Shown: positions 16,494 to 25,848 of the stretch, piece after piece | Layout of the letters: the number at the start of each line of letters is the position of its first letter | Numbering within the stretch: the first letter of the stretch is position 1 | NCBI RefSeq assembly: GCF_018860155.1 | Contig: NZ_JAHKNI010000007.1 | Span: 248,001-312,000, forward strand | Reading direction: 5' to 3' | DNA from: Nocardia albiluteola | Lineage (GTDB): Bacteria; Actinomycetota; Actinomycetes; Mycobacteriales; Mycobacteriaceae | DNA: 64,000 nt | Program-made: the position numbers and the translations under genes | Notes under the pieces: generated by a model | What the model was told of the DNA's origin: nothing | Database searches by the model: none | Seen by the model: the letters and a program-made list of their open reading frames with translations, nothing else

Positions 16494-17465
16494 TCAGCCC
16501 AACGCCTTCAGGGCATCGGCCGTAGCCTGGGCGATGAGCGCGTTGTCGTAGGTGTCGTCGCGGTGGTCGCGGGTGGACATCACGGTCAGCACGATCGGGG
16601 CGCGACCGGGCGGCCAGATCACCGCGATGTCATTGCGGGTGCCGTACTTTCCGTTGCCGGTCTTGTCGCCGACCGTCCAGCCCGCCGGCACACCTGCCCG
16701 GATGAGATCCGCGCCGGTGGTGTTCTCGCGCAGGAGCGTCGTCAGCAGGGCTCGATTGTCCGCGGGCAGCGTGGTGCCCAGCACATAGGTGCGCAGGTCG
16801 GTCGCGAAGGCGCGGGGCGTGCTGGTGTCACGGGTATCGCCCGGTGTCGCCTCGTTCAGGTCGGGCTCGAGCCGGTCGCTGCTGGTGACCTGATCGCCGA
16901 TCGCCCGCAGGTCCTTTTGCAGCGCCTTGGGACCGCCCAGGACGCCGGACAGGAGGTTCGCGGCAGTGTTGTCGCTGTAGCGAACCGCGGCGTCGAGGAG
17001 TTCGCGGATCGTCATCCCTTCGGCCACATGCTGTTTCGTGACCGGCGCGTAGGCAAGGATGTCTGCGGTGGTGTAGGTGATGCGGCGATCGAGCTCGTCC
17101 GGTCCCGCGGTGGTGAGCACTGCGCCCGCGGTCATCGCCTTGGCGGTCGAGCAGAACGGAAACCGCTCGTCGGCGCGGTACTCGACGGTGTGACCAGAAC
17201 CGGTGTCCAGGGCGAAAACGCCCAGCCGCGCCCCGAATCGCGTTTCGAGTCCAGCGAATTGGTCGCGCACCGCCTGGCCGTCGACCGGTGTTGTCTCCGG
17301 AGCTGGCGTGGTACGCGTGGATGTCGCCGGATGCCCCGCAGCGCAGGCGGTCAACGGCGCGAGCATCGTCGCCGCGATGAGAGCCACAGCGCTCCGGCGG
17401 ATTCCGGAGCCGTATCTCCGGGAGCGTTCGCTGCGGCGTTTGGCGCGAATGGAGTCGAACCTCAT
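16494..17465 (-). CDS. Class A beta-lactamase (probable lipoprotein)
   Basis: A 323-residue serine beta-lactamase. The N-terminal signal ends in a lipobox LTAC at residues 38-41, so the mature protein is probably lipid-anchored outside the membrane. All catalytic motifs are present: S106-TAK-109 (Ambler S70/K73), SDN at 164-166 (130 loop), EPDLNE starting at E200 (Ambler E166) and KTG at 268-270 (234-236). It resembles the chromosomal FAR/AST-type enzymes of Nocardia. It is divergently transcribed from a LysR-type regulator gene, which is a natural candidate controller. Confidence 0.92.
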   Translation of the reverse strand: MRFDSIRAKRRSERSRRYGSGIRRSAVALIAATMLAPLTACAAGHPATSTRTTPAPETTPVDGQAVRDQFAGLETRFGARLGVFALDTGSGHTVEYRADERFPFCSTAKAMTAGAVLTTAGPDELDRRITYTTADILAYAPVTKQHVAEGMTIRELLDAAVRYSDNTAANLLSGVLGGPKALQKDLRAIGDQVTSSDRLEPDLNEATPGDTRDTSTPRAFATDLRTYVLGTTLPADNRALLTTLLRENTTGADLIRAGVPAGWTVGDKTGNGKYGTRNDIAVIWPPGRAPIVLTVMSTRDHRDDTYDNALIAQATADALKALG

Positions 17466-17531
17466 TGTCGCCTTCCGATGAGTGGTGCGACCGCCGGAGC
17501 GGCGGCTGCGGACGAGCCTCCCATTCGGGAG

Positions 17532-17578
17532 CGATGCTGTCCAAGACTGTAATGACTGTAACGATGCTGAATTGGCAT
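17532..17578. promoter_or_regulatory. Repeats between beta-lactamase and LysR genes
   Basis: The 126-base divergent gap holds CGATGCTG twice, at 17532-17539 and 17562-17569, exactly 30 bases apart. It also holds a tandem GACTGTAA pair (17545-17552 and 17554-17561) and an ATGC-N7-GCAT motif at 17564-17578. The last fits the T-N11-A consensus of LysR-type regulators. The 30-base phasing, three helical turns, suits binding of a tetramer on one DNA face. Confidence 0.5.
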
Positions 17579-17591
17579 AGAATGCGTAGCC

Positions 17592-18509
17592 GTGGATATG
17601 GTCGCCGCCTGCCGGGCCTTCGTATCGGTCAGCAGTCACGGCAGTTTTACTGCCGGGGCCGCTGCGGCGCAGATCCCGCAATCCGTGGCCAGCCGTCGCA
17701 TCGCCGCGCTGGAACAGCATTTCGGGGTGCGGCTGCTCGATCGGACCTCCCGCACCGCAGTGCTGACGCCGTTCGGGCGGGACATGCTCCCGGCTGCGCG
17801 GCGCCTGATCGAGCTCGCCGAGGCGATGGACCTCGAGGCCGAGCGCGCCCGGCGGCGGCCGTTGCGGGTGGCGGTGCCCGCCACCTGCGGTCCGCTCCCG
17901 CTGGCCAGGCTGGTTGCCGGCGGACAGCAGTGTGGCCTGAACCTCGATTTGCATCCGGCCGGGCCGCGCGAGCGTGCCGAACTCGCCCGCACCCAGGAGG
18001 TCCGCGCCGCGCTGGCCGCCGTGCCCGCCGACCGCGGGCGGTGGCGAATTCCGTTGGGGCTGGCCGATACTCGCGGGCCGCACGTCTCGCCGATCTACCT
18101 CGAGACGCTGCGGGCCTCGCGCGCGGATCGCGACGGGCGCCGCCGCAGGATCTGGATCCAGCCGGAGGACGATGTGCCACACATCCGGGATCGCCTGGTG
18201 CGCCTGCGGGATTCGCTCGGGCTGCAGCCGGTTCAGGTGGTCGTGGGCGAGGCGCTGGTCACCGCCGTCGCCGAGGTGCTCGGTTCGACCGATCTGCTGC
18301 TCTGCTCGCCGGCCCAGGCCGCCGAATTCGGCCTGGCATGGCGGCCGATCGGTGAGCTGGAACCCGCACGCGGCTACGACATCCAGGCCGGGCAGCATGA
18401 GGATGCCGAGCGCCTGCGGGCACTGCCGTCGGCTCTGATCGGGCGGTGTCTGGGCGTGCCGGACGACGGTGCGGGTGGCGACGGATCCGCTGGCGAGCAT
18501 GGCAGCTGA
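17592..18509 (+). CDS. LysR-family regulator divergent from beta-lactamase
   Basis: A protein of about 305 residues. The N-terminal helix-turn-helix is typical of LysR proteins (MVAACRAFVSVSSHGSFTAG, then SVASRRIAALEQHFGVRLLD), with the usual substrate-binding domain behind it. The start is GTG at 17592 or the ATG at 17598. Divergent placement next to a class A beta-lactamase recalls AmpR-type control, but AmpR is a more specific subgroup and this protein need not respond to cell-wall fragments. A second penicillin-binding-fold gene follows 106 bases downstream on the same strand. Confidence 0.8.
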   Translation: MDMVAACRAFVSVSSHGSFTAGAAAAQIPQSVASRRIAALEQHFGVRLLDRTSRTAVLTPFGRDMLPAARRLIELAEAMDLEAERARRRPLRVAVPATCGPLPLARLVAGGQQCGLNLDLHPAGPRERAELARTQEVRAALAAVPADRGRWRIPLGLADTRGPHVSPIYLETLRASRADRDGRRRRIWIQPEDDVPHIRDRLVRLRDSLGLQPVQVVVGEALVTAVAEVLGSTDLLLCSPAQAAEFGLAWRPIGELEPARGYDIQAGQHEDAERLRALPSALIGRCLGVPDDGAGGDGSAGEHGS

Positions 18510-18615
18510 CGATGTGGCGGGATAGCGGCGCCGAGTGCATCGGCAGCGCGATCAGGGATTGGAGGCGGGCCACGGACGACGGGCCCGCCGCGACAAGGGA
18601 ACAGCGGGGACGGCA

Positions 18616-19521
18616 ATGGGCATGACCACGGCGCTGCGCGAGGCGCGGCGGGAACTCGACGACGCGGGGCTGCGCGGCTCGATTCTGGTGCGCGATCTGG
18701 ACACCGGGGACGAGCTGGGCATCGACGCGGAACTCGAGTGGCCGGCCGCGTCGCTGGTGAAGGTGCCGCTGGTGGTCGCGACCCTCGAGCGGGTGGCGCG
18801 CGGCGAGCTGGACCTCGGCACGCCGATCACGGTGCTGCCGGGCCGGATCGCCACACCGGGGCCGGTCGGGGTGGCCAAGTTCCGGCATCCGGCCACCATC
18901 GCGCTCGACGACCTGCTGTATCTGAGCATCGCCATCAGCGACAGCGCGGCCGCCGACGCCCTGTTCGCCCTCACCCCACCCGCGGCGGTAAGTGCGGAAC
19001 TGCGGCGCCTCGGCTTCGAGGGCATCACCGCGCGCCATCTGATGGACGATCTGTCCCGGACCCCGGAGGAGGCCTTCGAGCCCGCCCGCGCCTACCTGGC
19101 CCACACCCTGGCCATCGAGGCGGCTACGACCGGCGACGGACATGCGGTGCCCCAGCTCGATATCAGCCACGCGAACACCGGCTCGGCCCGGGCCTTCGCG
19201 GATCTGCTCCAGGGCCTGTGGCGGCCGGTCACGATCGGAGCGGCGACCGCGGCCAGAACCCGGGAGATAATGGGGGACAACGTTATTCGCCACCGTCTGG
19301 CGCCGGACTTCAGCTCCGACGCCTCGCGCTGGTCGTCCAAAACGGGCACGCTGCTCAACTTCCGTCACGAGGTGGGCGTCGTCGAGCACGCCGACGGGCA
19401 GGCCCTCGCCGTCGCCGTGCTCACCCAGTCGCGCGTCCCGGCCGTCGTACAGCCCGGCGCGGAGGCGGTCATGGCCAAGGCCGCCCGAATCATCCACAAC
19501 GAGTTGCGCATTCGGCTGTGA
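18616..19521 (+). CDS. Class A beta-lactamase-related serine hydrolase
   Basis: A 301-residue protein of the penicillin-recognising fold. The motifs are S46-LVK-49, SDS at 108-110 (serine in place of the Asn of SDN) and SKTGTL with K242. No Glu matching Ambler E166 is apparent and no signal peptide is seen, so it is probably cytosolic and may be an esterase or peptidase rather than a true beta-lactamase. It follows the LysR gene on the same strand and may be co-transcribed with it. Confidence 0.75.
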   Translation: MGMTTALREARRELDDAGLRGSILVRDLDTGDELGIDAELEWPAASLVKVPLVVATLERVARGELDLGTPITVLPGRIATPGPVGVAKFRHPATIALDDLLYLSIAISDSAAADALFALTPPAAVSAELRRLGFEGITARHLMDDLSRTPEEAFEPARAYLAHTLAIEAATTGDGHAVPQLDISHANTGSARAFADLLQGLWRPVTIGAATAARTREIMGDNVIRHRLAPDFSSDASRWSSKTGTLLNFRHEVGVVEHADGQALAVAVLTQSRVPAVVQPGAEAVMAKAARIIHNELRIRL

Positions 19522-19662
19522 ACCGACACGCATCGGACATAAGGCCGATCGCCCGCCGGTCGGATTCTCGATTTGCGCAGCCGCACAGGGCCTTTAGTCG
19601 GGGATCGCCCTACGCCGACAACCGGCGGACCGTGATATCGAACGCCGCGTGCGGTGAGCTGT

Positions 19663-20904
19663 TCAGAGCGTGAACACTGCCGCGTCTGATGGGGCGATGA
19701 GGCGGGCGATCTGTGCGCACAGCTGTACCGGGCGTTCCATGTCCGTGGATGCCTTGCCGCTGGTGAGAATCGCTCCGGACAGCCCTCGCGCCGGATCCGC
19801 CCAGCCGTACTGGGTCGTCAAGCCGCTGCGGCCGAAATGAGATTCGGTGTGGCTGCCGAATTTCGAGCGGCGGCCGCCCAGCTCGTAGCCGGCCACGCTC
19901 ACCCGCCCGGCCGCCGACGGTATCCACGGCGCGGGGGCCGCGGCCGCACGCACGGTCTCCGGCTTCATGACGCGCACGCCATCTAGTTCGCCTCCGCGCG
20001 TGAGGATTTCGTAGAAACGCGAGAGTTCGTAGGCGGTGGTGACCAGGTTGCCCGAGGGCAGCTCGGCGGTGAGGAAGTCGCGGTTCTTCTGCTCGGAGAT
20101 CGGTCCGTTCATCGCACCGCCGAGCGCCTTGTGCGCCAGGAACTTCATGACCCGGGACGGTTTCGGCCCGGTCGGCACGCTGGGCACGACCAAGTCCACC
20201 TCCTCGGGGCGGACACCGAAGTTGTTCCAGCGGAAGCCGAGTGGGTCGAGAATCTGCTCGGCCAGGTGCTCGCGCATGCGCTTGCCCGTGGCCCGCTGGA
20301 CCAGCAGCCGCTGGATCAACCCGCCGGTCATCGCGTGATAGACCCGCAGGTGCCGCGGCCAGGTCCGCTTCAGATCGGCCAGCGCCCGTGCGGCCAGCTC
20401 GTCGTCGACGACCAGCTCGAAGCCGCGGTACGGTCCGGTCACGAACGGCACCCCGGCCGCGTGCGCGAGCACGTCGCCGATGGTGATCGATTGCTTTCCG
20501 TTCGAGGCGAATTCGGGAATGTGGCGGCACACCGGATCCTCCAGCGCGAACACGCCCTGCTCGATGAGCATGAACATCACCGCCGCGGCCACCCCCTTGG
20601 CGGTGGAGAATCCGCAGAACGGACTGTCCGGGGTCACCAGCACCTTGGCCGCGGCCGGGTCGTCCCCGGGCGCGTTGCCCCAGCCGTGCCCGATCCCGCG
20701 GTTCAGTACGATCCGGCCGTTGCGCCGCAGGCAGACCTGGATCGCCGGAGTGGTACCGAGCCGATACCACTGCTGCACCGAGCCCCACAGCGCCTCGACG
20801 TGTGCGGTGGTCAGCCCGGCCGCGGCGGGATCGTCCTCATCTCCGATGGTGGTGACCGCGGCCAGATCCTCGGCGACCGGTACCAGTGCTGCGGGAGTGC
20901 TCAT
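19663..20904 (-). CDS. Serine hydrolase, class C beta-lactamase/EstB-like esterase
   Basis: A 413-residue protein of the beta-lactamase family C / EstB group. The nucleophile motif is S100-TAK-103 (FCGFSTAKG), the second-motif tyrosine is in VYHAMTGG, and the third motif is replaced by HFGRSGLTTQYG near the end. The ATG at 20904 is preceded by GGTGGAGG one base before it, so spacing is tight. No signal peptide is visible. Related proteins are mostly esterases with broad substrate range. It is the third penicillin-binding-fold protein within 4.5 kb. Confidence 0.8.
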   Translation of the reverse strand: MSTPAALVPVAEDLAAVTTIGDEDDPAAAGLTTAHVEALWGSVQQWYRLGTTPAIQVCLRRNGRIVLNRGIGHGWGNAPGDDPAAAKVLVTPDSPFCGFSTAKGVAAAVMFMLIEQGVFALEDPVCRHIPEFASNGKQSITIGDVLAHAAGVPFVTGPYRGFELVVDDELAARALADLKRTWPRHLRVYHAMTGGLIQRLLVQRATGKRMREHLAEQILDPLGFRWNNFGVRPEEVDLVVPSVPTGPKPSRVMKFLAHKALGGAMNGPISEQKNRDFLTAELPSGNLVTTAYELSRFYEILTRGGELDGVRVMKPETVRAAAAPAPWIPSAAGRVSVAGYELGGRRSKFGSHTESHFGRSGLTTQYGWADPARGLSGAILTSGKASTDMERPVQLCAQIARLIAPSDAAVFTL

Positions 20905-21209
20905 GCCTCCACCTCGCCGACGCTCGGCTCCGGCATGACCACTCGAGTGGTCGCGTTGCCCGTTCGCTCGCTCATGACCCCCAGCATATGGGTGCAACTC
21001 GACCGGTCTCGTTGCCGCGAGGACGGGGTACTTCACATCCCCGGATGAGCCCCCGTCTCGCTAGGACAACTCGGGCCGCTCGCAAGCGTTCCGGTCGCCG
21101 TGCGCGGAGGACCCAGGGAGCTCGATGCACCAGGCAAGCCGGGCGCATCACGAGCACGATGCGGGCCGCTGGCCGTGGTGCGGCCACGACCAGCGAATGT
21201 TGGCCGGTT

Positions 21210-22553
21210 CTACCGCGCGGCCTCGAAGCCCGCACGAAGATCCGCGAGGATGTCCTCGATTCCCTCGATGCCGACCGCCAGGCGCACCAGCCCCGGGGTG
21301 ACGCCCGCGGCCAGTTGCTCCTCCGGGGTCAGCTGGGAATGCGTGGTGGAGGCCGGATGGATCACCAGCGACCGCACGTCGCCGATATTCGCGACGTGGC
21401 TGTGGAGCTTCAGCGCCTCGACGAAGCGCTTCCCGCTGTCCACCCCGCCCGCCAGCTCGAAGCCGATGATCGCGCCGACTCCGTTGGGCGCCAGCTGCTT
21501 TCCGCGTTCGTACCAGGGCGAGGAGGGCAGGCCCGCATAGGAGACCGACGTGACTTCCGCACGCTCGGTGAGGAATTCGGCGACCGCGAGGGCGTTGCTG
21601 ACATGCCGCTCGATCCGCAGGCTCAGCGTCTCGAGGCCCTGGCTGATCAGGAAGGCGTTGAACGGCGCGATCGCCGAGCCGAGGTCGCGTAGCAGCTGCA
21701 CTCGTGCCTTCAGGGCGTAGGCGGGCGCGCCCAGATCCGCGTAGACGACGCCGTGGTAGCTCGGGTCGGGTTCGACGAATCCGGGGAAGCGAGGCTTGCC
21801 CTCCGCGTCGCGCACGGTCCAGTCGAAGGTGCCGCCGTCGACGAGGACACCGGCGATCGCCGCGCCGTGCCCGCCGAGATATTTCGTCGCCGAATGCACC
21901 ACGATGTCGGCGCCGTGCCGCAGCGGCTGGATCAAATACGGTGTGGGAACTGTGTTGTCGACGATCAGGGGTACGCCCGCCGCGTGCGCGATCTCGGCGA
22001 GGGCGGGGATGTCGAGGATGTGATTCTGCGGGTTGGAGACCGTTTCGCCGTAGAGCGCCTTGGTATTCGGCCGGATCGCGGCGCGCCACTGCGCGAGATC
22101 GTCGGGGTCGTCGACGAATTCGACCGTGATGCCGAGCTTGGGCAGGGTGTAGTGGAACAGATTGTAGGTGCCGCCGTATAGCCGCGGGCTGGACACGATG
22201 TGATCCCCGGCGCCTGCGATATTGAGGATCGCCAGGGTCTCCGCGGCCTGTCCGGACGACAGCAGCAGCGCGGCGACGCCGCCCTCGAGCGCGGCGACCC
22301 GCTGCTCGACCGCATCCTGGGTGGGGTTCGCGATGCGGGTGTAGATATTGCCGGGCTCGGCGAGGCCGAAGAGGGCAGCGGCGTGTGCGGTGTCACGGAA
22401 GGTGTAGGAGGTGGTTTGGTAGATCGGCAGGGCCCGGGCGTTGGTGGTGCCGTCCGGGATCTGGCCGACGTGGATCTGCTTGGTCTCGAAACTCCAGGCG
22501 GCGCTGGGGTCTGCGGTGGCGTCGCCGGGCGATGCGGGCTCGTTGGAGGTCAT
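21210..22553 (-). CDS. metY: O-acetylhomoserine sulfhydrylase
   Basis: A 447-residue PLP-dependent enzyme of the Cys/Met metabolism family that joins O-acetylhomoserine with sulfide to form homocysteine. Landmarks are ETKQIHVGQ and YQTTSYTFRD near the N-terminus, IYTRIANPTQ, and the PLP-lysine region VVHSATKYLGGHG. The segment after the lysine (VLVDGGTFDW) is typical of the MetY rather than the MetB/MetC branch. The neighbouring metX (homoserine acetyltransferase) often found beside it is absent here. No SAM riboswitch-like structure fits in the 95-base upstream gap. Confidence 0.9.
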   Translation of the reverse strand: MTSNEPASPGDATADPSAAWSFETKQIHVGQIPDGTTNARALPIYQTTSYTFRDTAHAAALFGLAEPGNIYTRIANPTQDAVEQRVAALEGGVAALLLSSGQAAETLAILNIAGAGDHIVSSPRLYGGTYNLFHYTLPKLGITVEFVDDPDDLAQWRAAIRPNTKALYGETVSNPQNHILDIPALAEIAHAAGVPLIVDNTVPTPYLIQPLRHGADIVVHSATKYLGGHGAAIAGVLVDGGTFDWTVRDAEGKPRFPGFVEPDPSYHGVVYADLGAPAYALKARVQLLRDLGSAIAPFNAFLISQGLETLSLRIERHVSNALAVAEFLTERAEVTSVSYAGLPSSPWYERGKQLAPNGVGAIIGFELAGGVDSGKRFVEALKLHSHVANIGDVRSLVIHPASTTHSQLTPEEQLAAGVTPGLVRLAVGIEGIEDILADLRAGFEAAR

Positions 22554-22648
22554 TCGGCAACGGTAGAAAATGCGTCCCCACCTGGAAATATTTTGACGCG
22601 CCGTGATTCCGGCGCGGCGGGCGGGTGGGCCCGCCCGCCGCCGCGATG

Positions 22649-23827
22649 TCACGCCGAGGCGGCGTCGTCGATGGTGTCGCGGTAGGACTCGGTGATGTGG
22701 GTGAGGGCATCACCGGCGCGCTCGCGCCGATCCATCTCGCGGTTGGCCAGCACCACCGAGTTGGTGGCCGGGCGGCGGCGCCGTTCGTATCGCGCCAGCG
22801 CCTCGACCGGGTCGGATCCCGCGAGCTCCGCGGCGAGCACGCGCGCGTCGAGAATTGCCTGAGAGCCTCCGTTCGCGCCGACCGGATACATCGGGTGGGC
22901 CGCGTCGCCGAGCAGGGTGACCCGGCCGTGGCCCCACTGCTCGAGCGGGTCGCGGTCGACCATCGGGTACTCCAGAATGTTCGGGGTGGCCGCGATCAGG
23001 GCGTGCACGTCCAGGCTGCCCAGAGACCAGTCGGCGAGCAACGGCAGCACATCCCGCGCGTGTCCCGCGCGGTCGACGCCCGCGTCGTCGGGGATCGTGC
23101 CCGGATCGGAAACCTTCGCTATGGCAACCCAATTCACCAGCACCGTGTCGCCGGGGGCGGTGGCCTCGGTCACCGGGTAGATCACCATCCGGGTGTCCCC
23201 GCCGTTGACCAGCAGCATGGTTCGTCCCGTCAGAAACGGTGCTGCCGCAACCATTCCGCGCCACATCCGCATGCCCGACCAATGCAGCCCGGGCTGCCCG
23301 GGATGCAGCCCGGCGCGCACGACCGAATGCAGGCCCTCGGCGCCGATCAGCACGCCCGCGGAGCGGGTGTGCTCGCGGCCGGAGGCGCGATCCAGGGTGG
23401 TGACCCGCACCGCGCGGTCCGACTGGGTGAAGTCGGCCAGCCGCGTACCCTCCCGCACCGCGTCCGCGCCGAGCCGGTCCCGCACGGCGGTCAGCAGCAT
23501 CGACTGCAGTTCGCCGCGATGCACCGAATACTGCGGCGCCGGATGACCGGCCGCCGCGCCCCGCGCTTCGGACATCAGGGTGCGTCCATGCCGGTCGACG
23601 TACACATGTTCGGCCGTCGGGACTGCCGCCGCGGCGAGCCGGTCGCCCAGGCCCAGTTCCGTCAGCGCCGCGACCGCCTGCGGCTGCAGGTTGATGCCGA
23701 CGCCCAGCGGCGCGATGGTACGGGCGCTCTCGATCACCTCTGCGTCGATTCCGGCCGCGTGCAGGCTCAATGCGGCCGTCAGGCCACCGATGCCCGCGCC
23801 GGCGATCAACACGTTCCGCTCGTTCAT
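22649..23827 (-). CDS. FAD-dependent aromatic-ring monooxygenase-like
   Basis: A 392-residue group A flavoprotein hydroxylase. It has the N-terminal dinucleotide motif VLIAGAGIGGLTAALSL, the LGVGINLQPQAVAAL segment, and the FAD ribityl motif LLGDAAHPMYPVGANGGSQA near residue 290. Relatives include salicylate and 3-hydroxybenzoate hydroxylases and many tailoring enzymes. The ATG at 23827 is chosen; a GTG two codons earlier is possible. It is divergent from a LysR gene, which most likely regulates it in response to the substrate. Confidence 0.85.
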   Translation of the reverse strand: MNERNVLIAGAGIGGLTAALSLHAAGIDAEVIESARTIAPLGVGINLQPQAVAALTELGLGDRLAAAAVPTAEHVYVDRHGRTLMSEARGAAAGHPAPQYSVHRGELQSMLLTAVRDRLGADAVREGTRLADFTQSDRAVRVTTLDRASGREHTRSAGVLIGAEGLHSVVRAGLHPGQPGLHWSGMRMWRGMVAAAPFLTGRTMLLVNGGDTRMVIYPVTEATAPGDTVLVNWVAIAKVSDPGTIPDDAGVDRAGHARDVLPLLADWSLGSLDVHALIAATPNILEYPMVDRDPLEQWGHGRVTLLGDAAHPMYPVGANGGSQAILDARVLAAELAGSDPVEALARYERRRRPATNSVVLANREMDRRERAGDALTHITESYRDTIDDAASA

Positions 23828-23929
23828 GACCACTCGTTTCTCGAGGTCGAAAAGCTGTCACATTCAGCGTGCGCCGGTCGTTGCCAGCAGTCCAACAGCT
23901 GGTTGTGATCGGAGCTAGCATTATTGGTT

Positions 23930-24820
23930 ATGGAATTACGGCGCCTGGAGTACTTCGTCGCGGTCGTCGAGGAGGCCAACTTCACCCGAGCCGCGGAGCG
24001 CGTGCACGTCGCGCAGTCGGGCCTGAGCGCCCAGATCCGCAAGCTGGAACGCGATCTCGGCGCGGTGCTGCTGCGCCGGTCCGGTCGTACCGCGACCCCG
24101 ACCGAGGCGGGCTACGCCGTACTGCCCTATGCGCGTGCGGCATTGGCGGCTTACGCCGGGGCCCGCGAGGCGGTGGCCGAACTCGAGGGGCTGGTCCGCG
24201 GCCACCTGCGGCTGGGCATGACCGCCTCGGTGTCGGCTTTCGACCTGCCGGGCCTGCTCGGCGCGTTCCACGAGAAGTATCCGGGAGTGCGGATAACGTT
24301 GTCGGAGAACGCCTCCGACGCCACGATCGAGGAGTTGCGGGCCGGACGGCTCGATCTCGCCTTCGCAGGGGTGGGTGCGGGCCTGCCCGCGGATCTGGCC
24401 GCGGAGATCTTCGCCGACGAGCCGGTCGTCGCGGTGGTTGCCGCGCATGACGCTGTGCGAGAAGAAATTACGCTCGAGGCCCTGTGTGAGCGCGATCTGA
24501 TCTGCCTGCCACCCGGCGCGGGCTTGCGCGCCGCATTCGACACGGCCTGCGCGGCGGCCGGTATGCGGCCCCGGATCGTCTTCGAGGCCGGTGATCCGCA
24601 CATGCTGGCCCGCCTGGCGGCCCGCGGCCTGGGCGTCGCGATCTTGCCGCATGCGGTTGCCGCCGCCCACTCGGACCAGGTCGTCGCGGTTCCGATCGCC
24701 GGTGCGGACATCCGTGCCCGTATCGCCCTCATCCGCGTGGCCGAGACCGAAACGAGCCCAGCGGCAAGAGTATTCGCCCGCACCGCCGCGGCATGGGTCC
24801 GTACTGTACTTCGAACGTGA
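23930..24820 (+). CDS. LysR-family regulator divergent from FAD monooxygenase
   Basis: A 296-residue LysR protein with the usual N-terminal DNA-binding unit (RRLEYFVAVVEEANFTRAAE and SGLSAQIRKLERDLGAVLL) and a periplasmic-binding-like effector domain. The 102-base gap to the divergent monooxygenase gene contains CAAC-AGCTG-GTTG, a short inverted repeat suitable for such a regulator. Its likely target is the monooxygenase. Confidence 0.85.
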   Translation: MELRRLEYFVAVVEEANFTRAAERVHVAQSGLSAQIRKLERDLGAVLLRRSGRTATPTEAGYAVLPYARAALAAYAGAREAVAELEGLVRGHLRLGMTASVSAFDLPGLLGAFHEKYPGVRITLSENASDATIEELRAGRLDLAFAGVGAGLPADLAAEIFADEPVVAVVAAHDAVREEITLEALCERDLICLPPGAGLRAAFDTACAAAGMRPRIVFEAGDPHMLARLAARGLGVAILPHAVAAAHSDQVVAVPIAGADIRARIALIRVAETETSPAARVFARTAAAWVRTVLRT

Positions 24821-24955
24821 GGATCAGCCGTGCCGTGGACGTCCGCCCCGGGCCACCGGGAGTGGCGTGGGCTCGGCGGCCCGGAGCAGCGCCATTTCAG
24901 GATGCCCGCGGCGACAGGGGCGGTCGACCGTTGCGCTCAGGCTGAGCCCAACCGG

Positions 24956-25783
24956 TCAGTATCGGTCCACCCGCGGCGGTGCCGGGACGAGGAAGGAGCT
25001 GCCGAGATTCCGCTCCAGCGATGCCTTCCACGAGCCGTCGGCGATCATCGCCTGGATGGCATCGTTGATCCGGTCGCGGGATTCCTTGTCGCCCTTGCGT
25101 ATACCGATGCCGAGCCGCTCCATGGTGAAGGGCTGGCCGACCACCTTCAGCTGGCCGGGGGATTGCGCGGCATAGCCGGACAGGATGATGTTGTCGGTGG
25201 TGACCGCGTCGACGGCCTTGCTCTTCAACGCCTCCACGCACAGCGAATAGGTGTCGTACTCGCGCAGGGTCACCCCGGGCGCGAAGTACTGCTGAATGTC
25301 CTGCGCCGGAGTCGAACCCCGAACCGTGCACAGTGTCTTGCCGCCCATCGCCTGCGGCCCGGTGACCGCGGTATTGTCCGCGCGCACCAGCAGGCTCTGC
25401 CCGGCGTCGTAGTACGGGCCCGCGAAATCCACCTTCTTCTTGCGCTCGTCGGTGATCGAATAGGTGGCCACGACCATGTCGACCTGGCCGTTCTGGATCA
25501 GCGTCTCGCGCTGGGCCGAGGGCGCCTCCCGGAAGGTGATGTCCCTGGGCCGGACGCCCAGCTTGCCCGCGACATAGGTGGCCACGTCCACGTCGAAGCC
25601 GGAGAACGTGCCGTCCTTGCGCTCGAGCCCCAGCCCCGGCTGATCGAATTTGATTCCGATGGTGAGCTTTCCGCCCGCCGCGTGCTGGCTGGCCGTCTCG
25701 GAGCTGCCGCCGCCGCAGCCGCTCACTGCCGCCGCGAGTACCAGGGCGCCGATGCCGATGCGGAGGGCACGGGTAATCCTCAT
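24956..25783 (-). CDS. gluB: Glutamate-type ABC transporter substrate-binding lipoprotein
   Basis: A 275-residue solute-binding protein of the polar amino acid family. The signal peptide ends in lipobox VSGC near residue 23. The mature chain has typical segments KLTIGIKFDQPGLGLERKDG, FSGFDVDVATYVAGKLG and VDMVVATYSITDERKKKVDF. It closely resembles GluB of the corynebacterial glutamate importer. It follows gluA with a 65-base gap, but no permease genes follow it; the next gene is a LysR regulator on the other strand. Confidence 0.85.
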   Translation of the reverse strand: MRITRALRIGIGALVLAAAVSGCGGGSSETASQHAAGGKLTIGIKFDQPGLGLERKDGTFSGFDVDVATYVAGKLGVRPRDITFREAPSAQRETLIQNGQVDMVVATYSITDERKKKVDFAGPYYDAGQSLLVRADNTAVTGPQAMGGKTLCTVRGSTPAQDIQQYFAPGVTLREYDTYSLCVEALKSKAVDAVTTDNIILSGYAAQSPGQLKVVGQPFTMERLGIGIRKGDKESRDRINDAIQAMIADGSWKASLERNLGSSFLVPAPPRVDRY

Positions 25784-25848
25784 CGAATGCCTTCTCTCAT
25801 ATGAGCGGAGGTGATCGGTGGCATTACTTCAGTGTGCGGTACTTCGGG

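Noticed and set aside
22554..22648. SAM riboswitch upstream of metY
   Set aside because: The gap is only 95 bases and shows none of the expected paired segments.
25300..25330. tRNA-like GGAGTCGAACCCC sequence
   Set aside because: It lies inside gluB coding sequence and no stems of a tRNA form around it.
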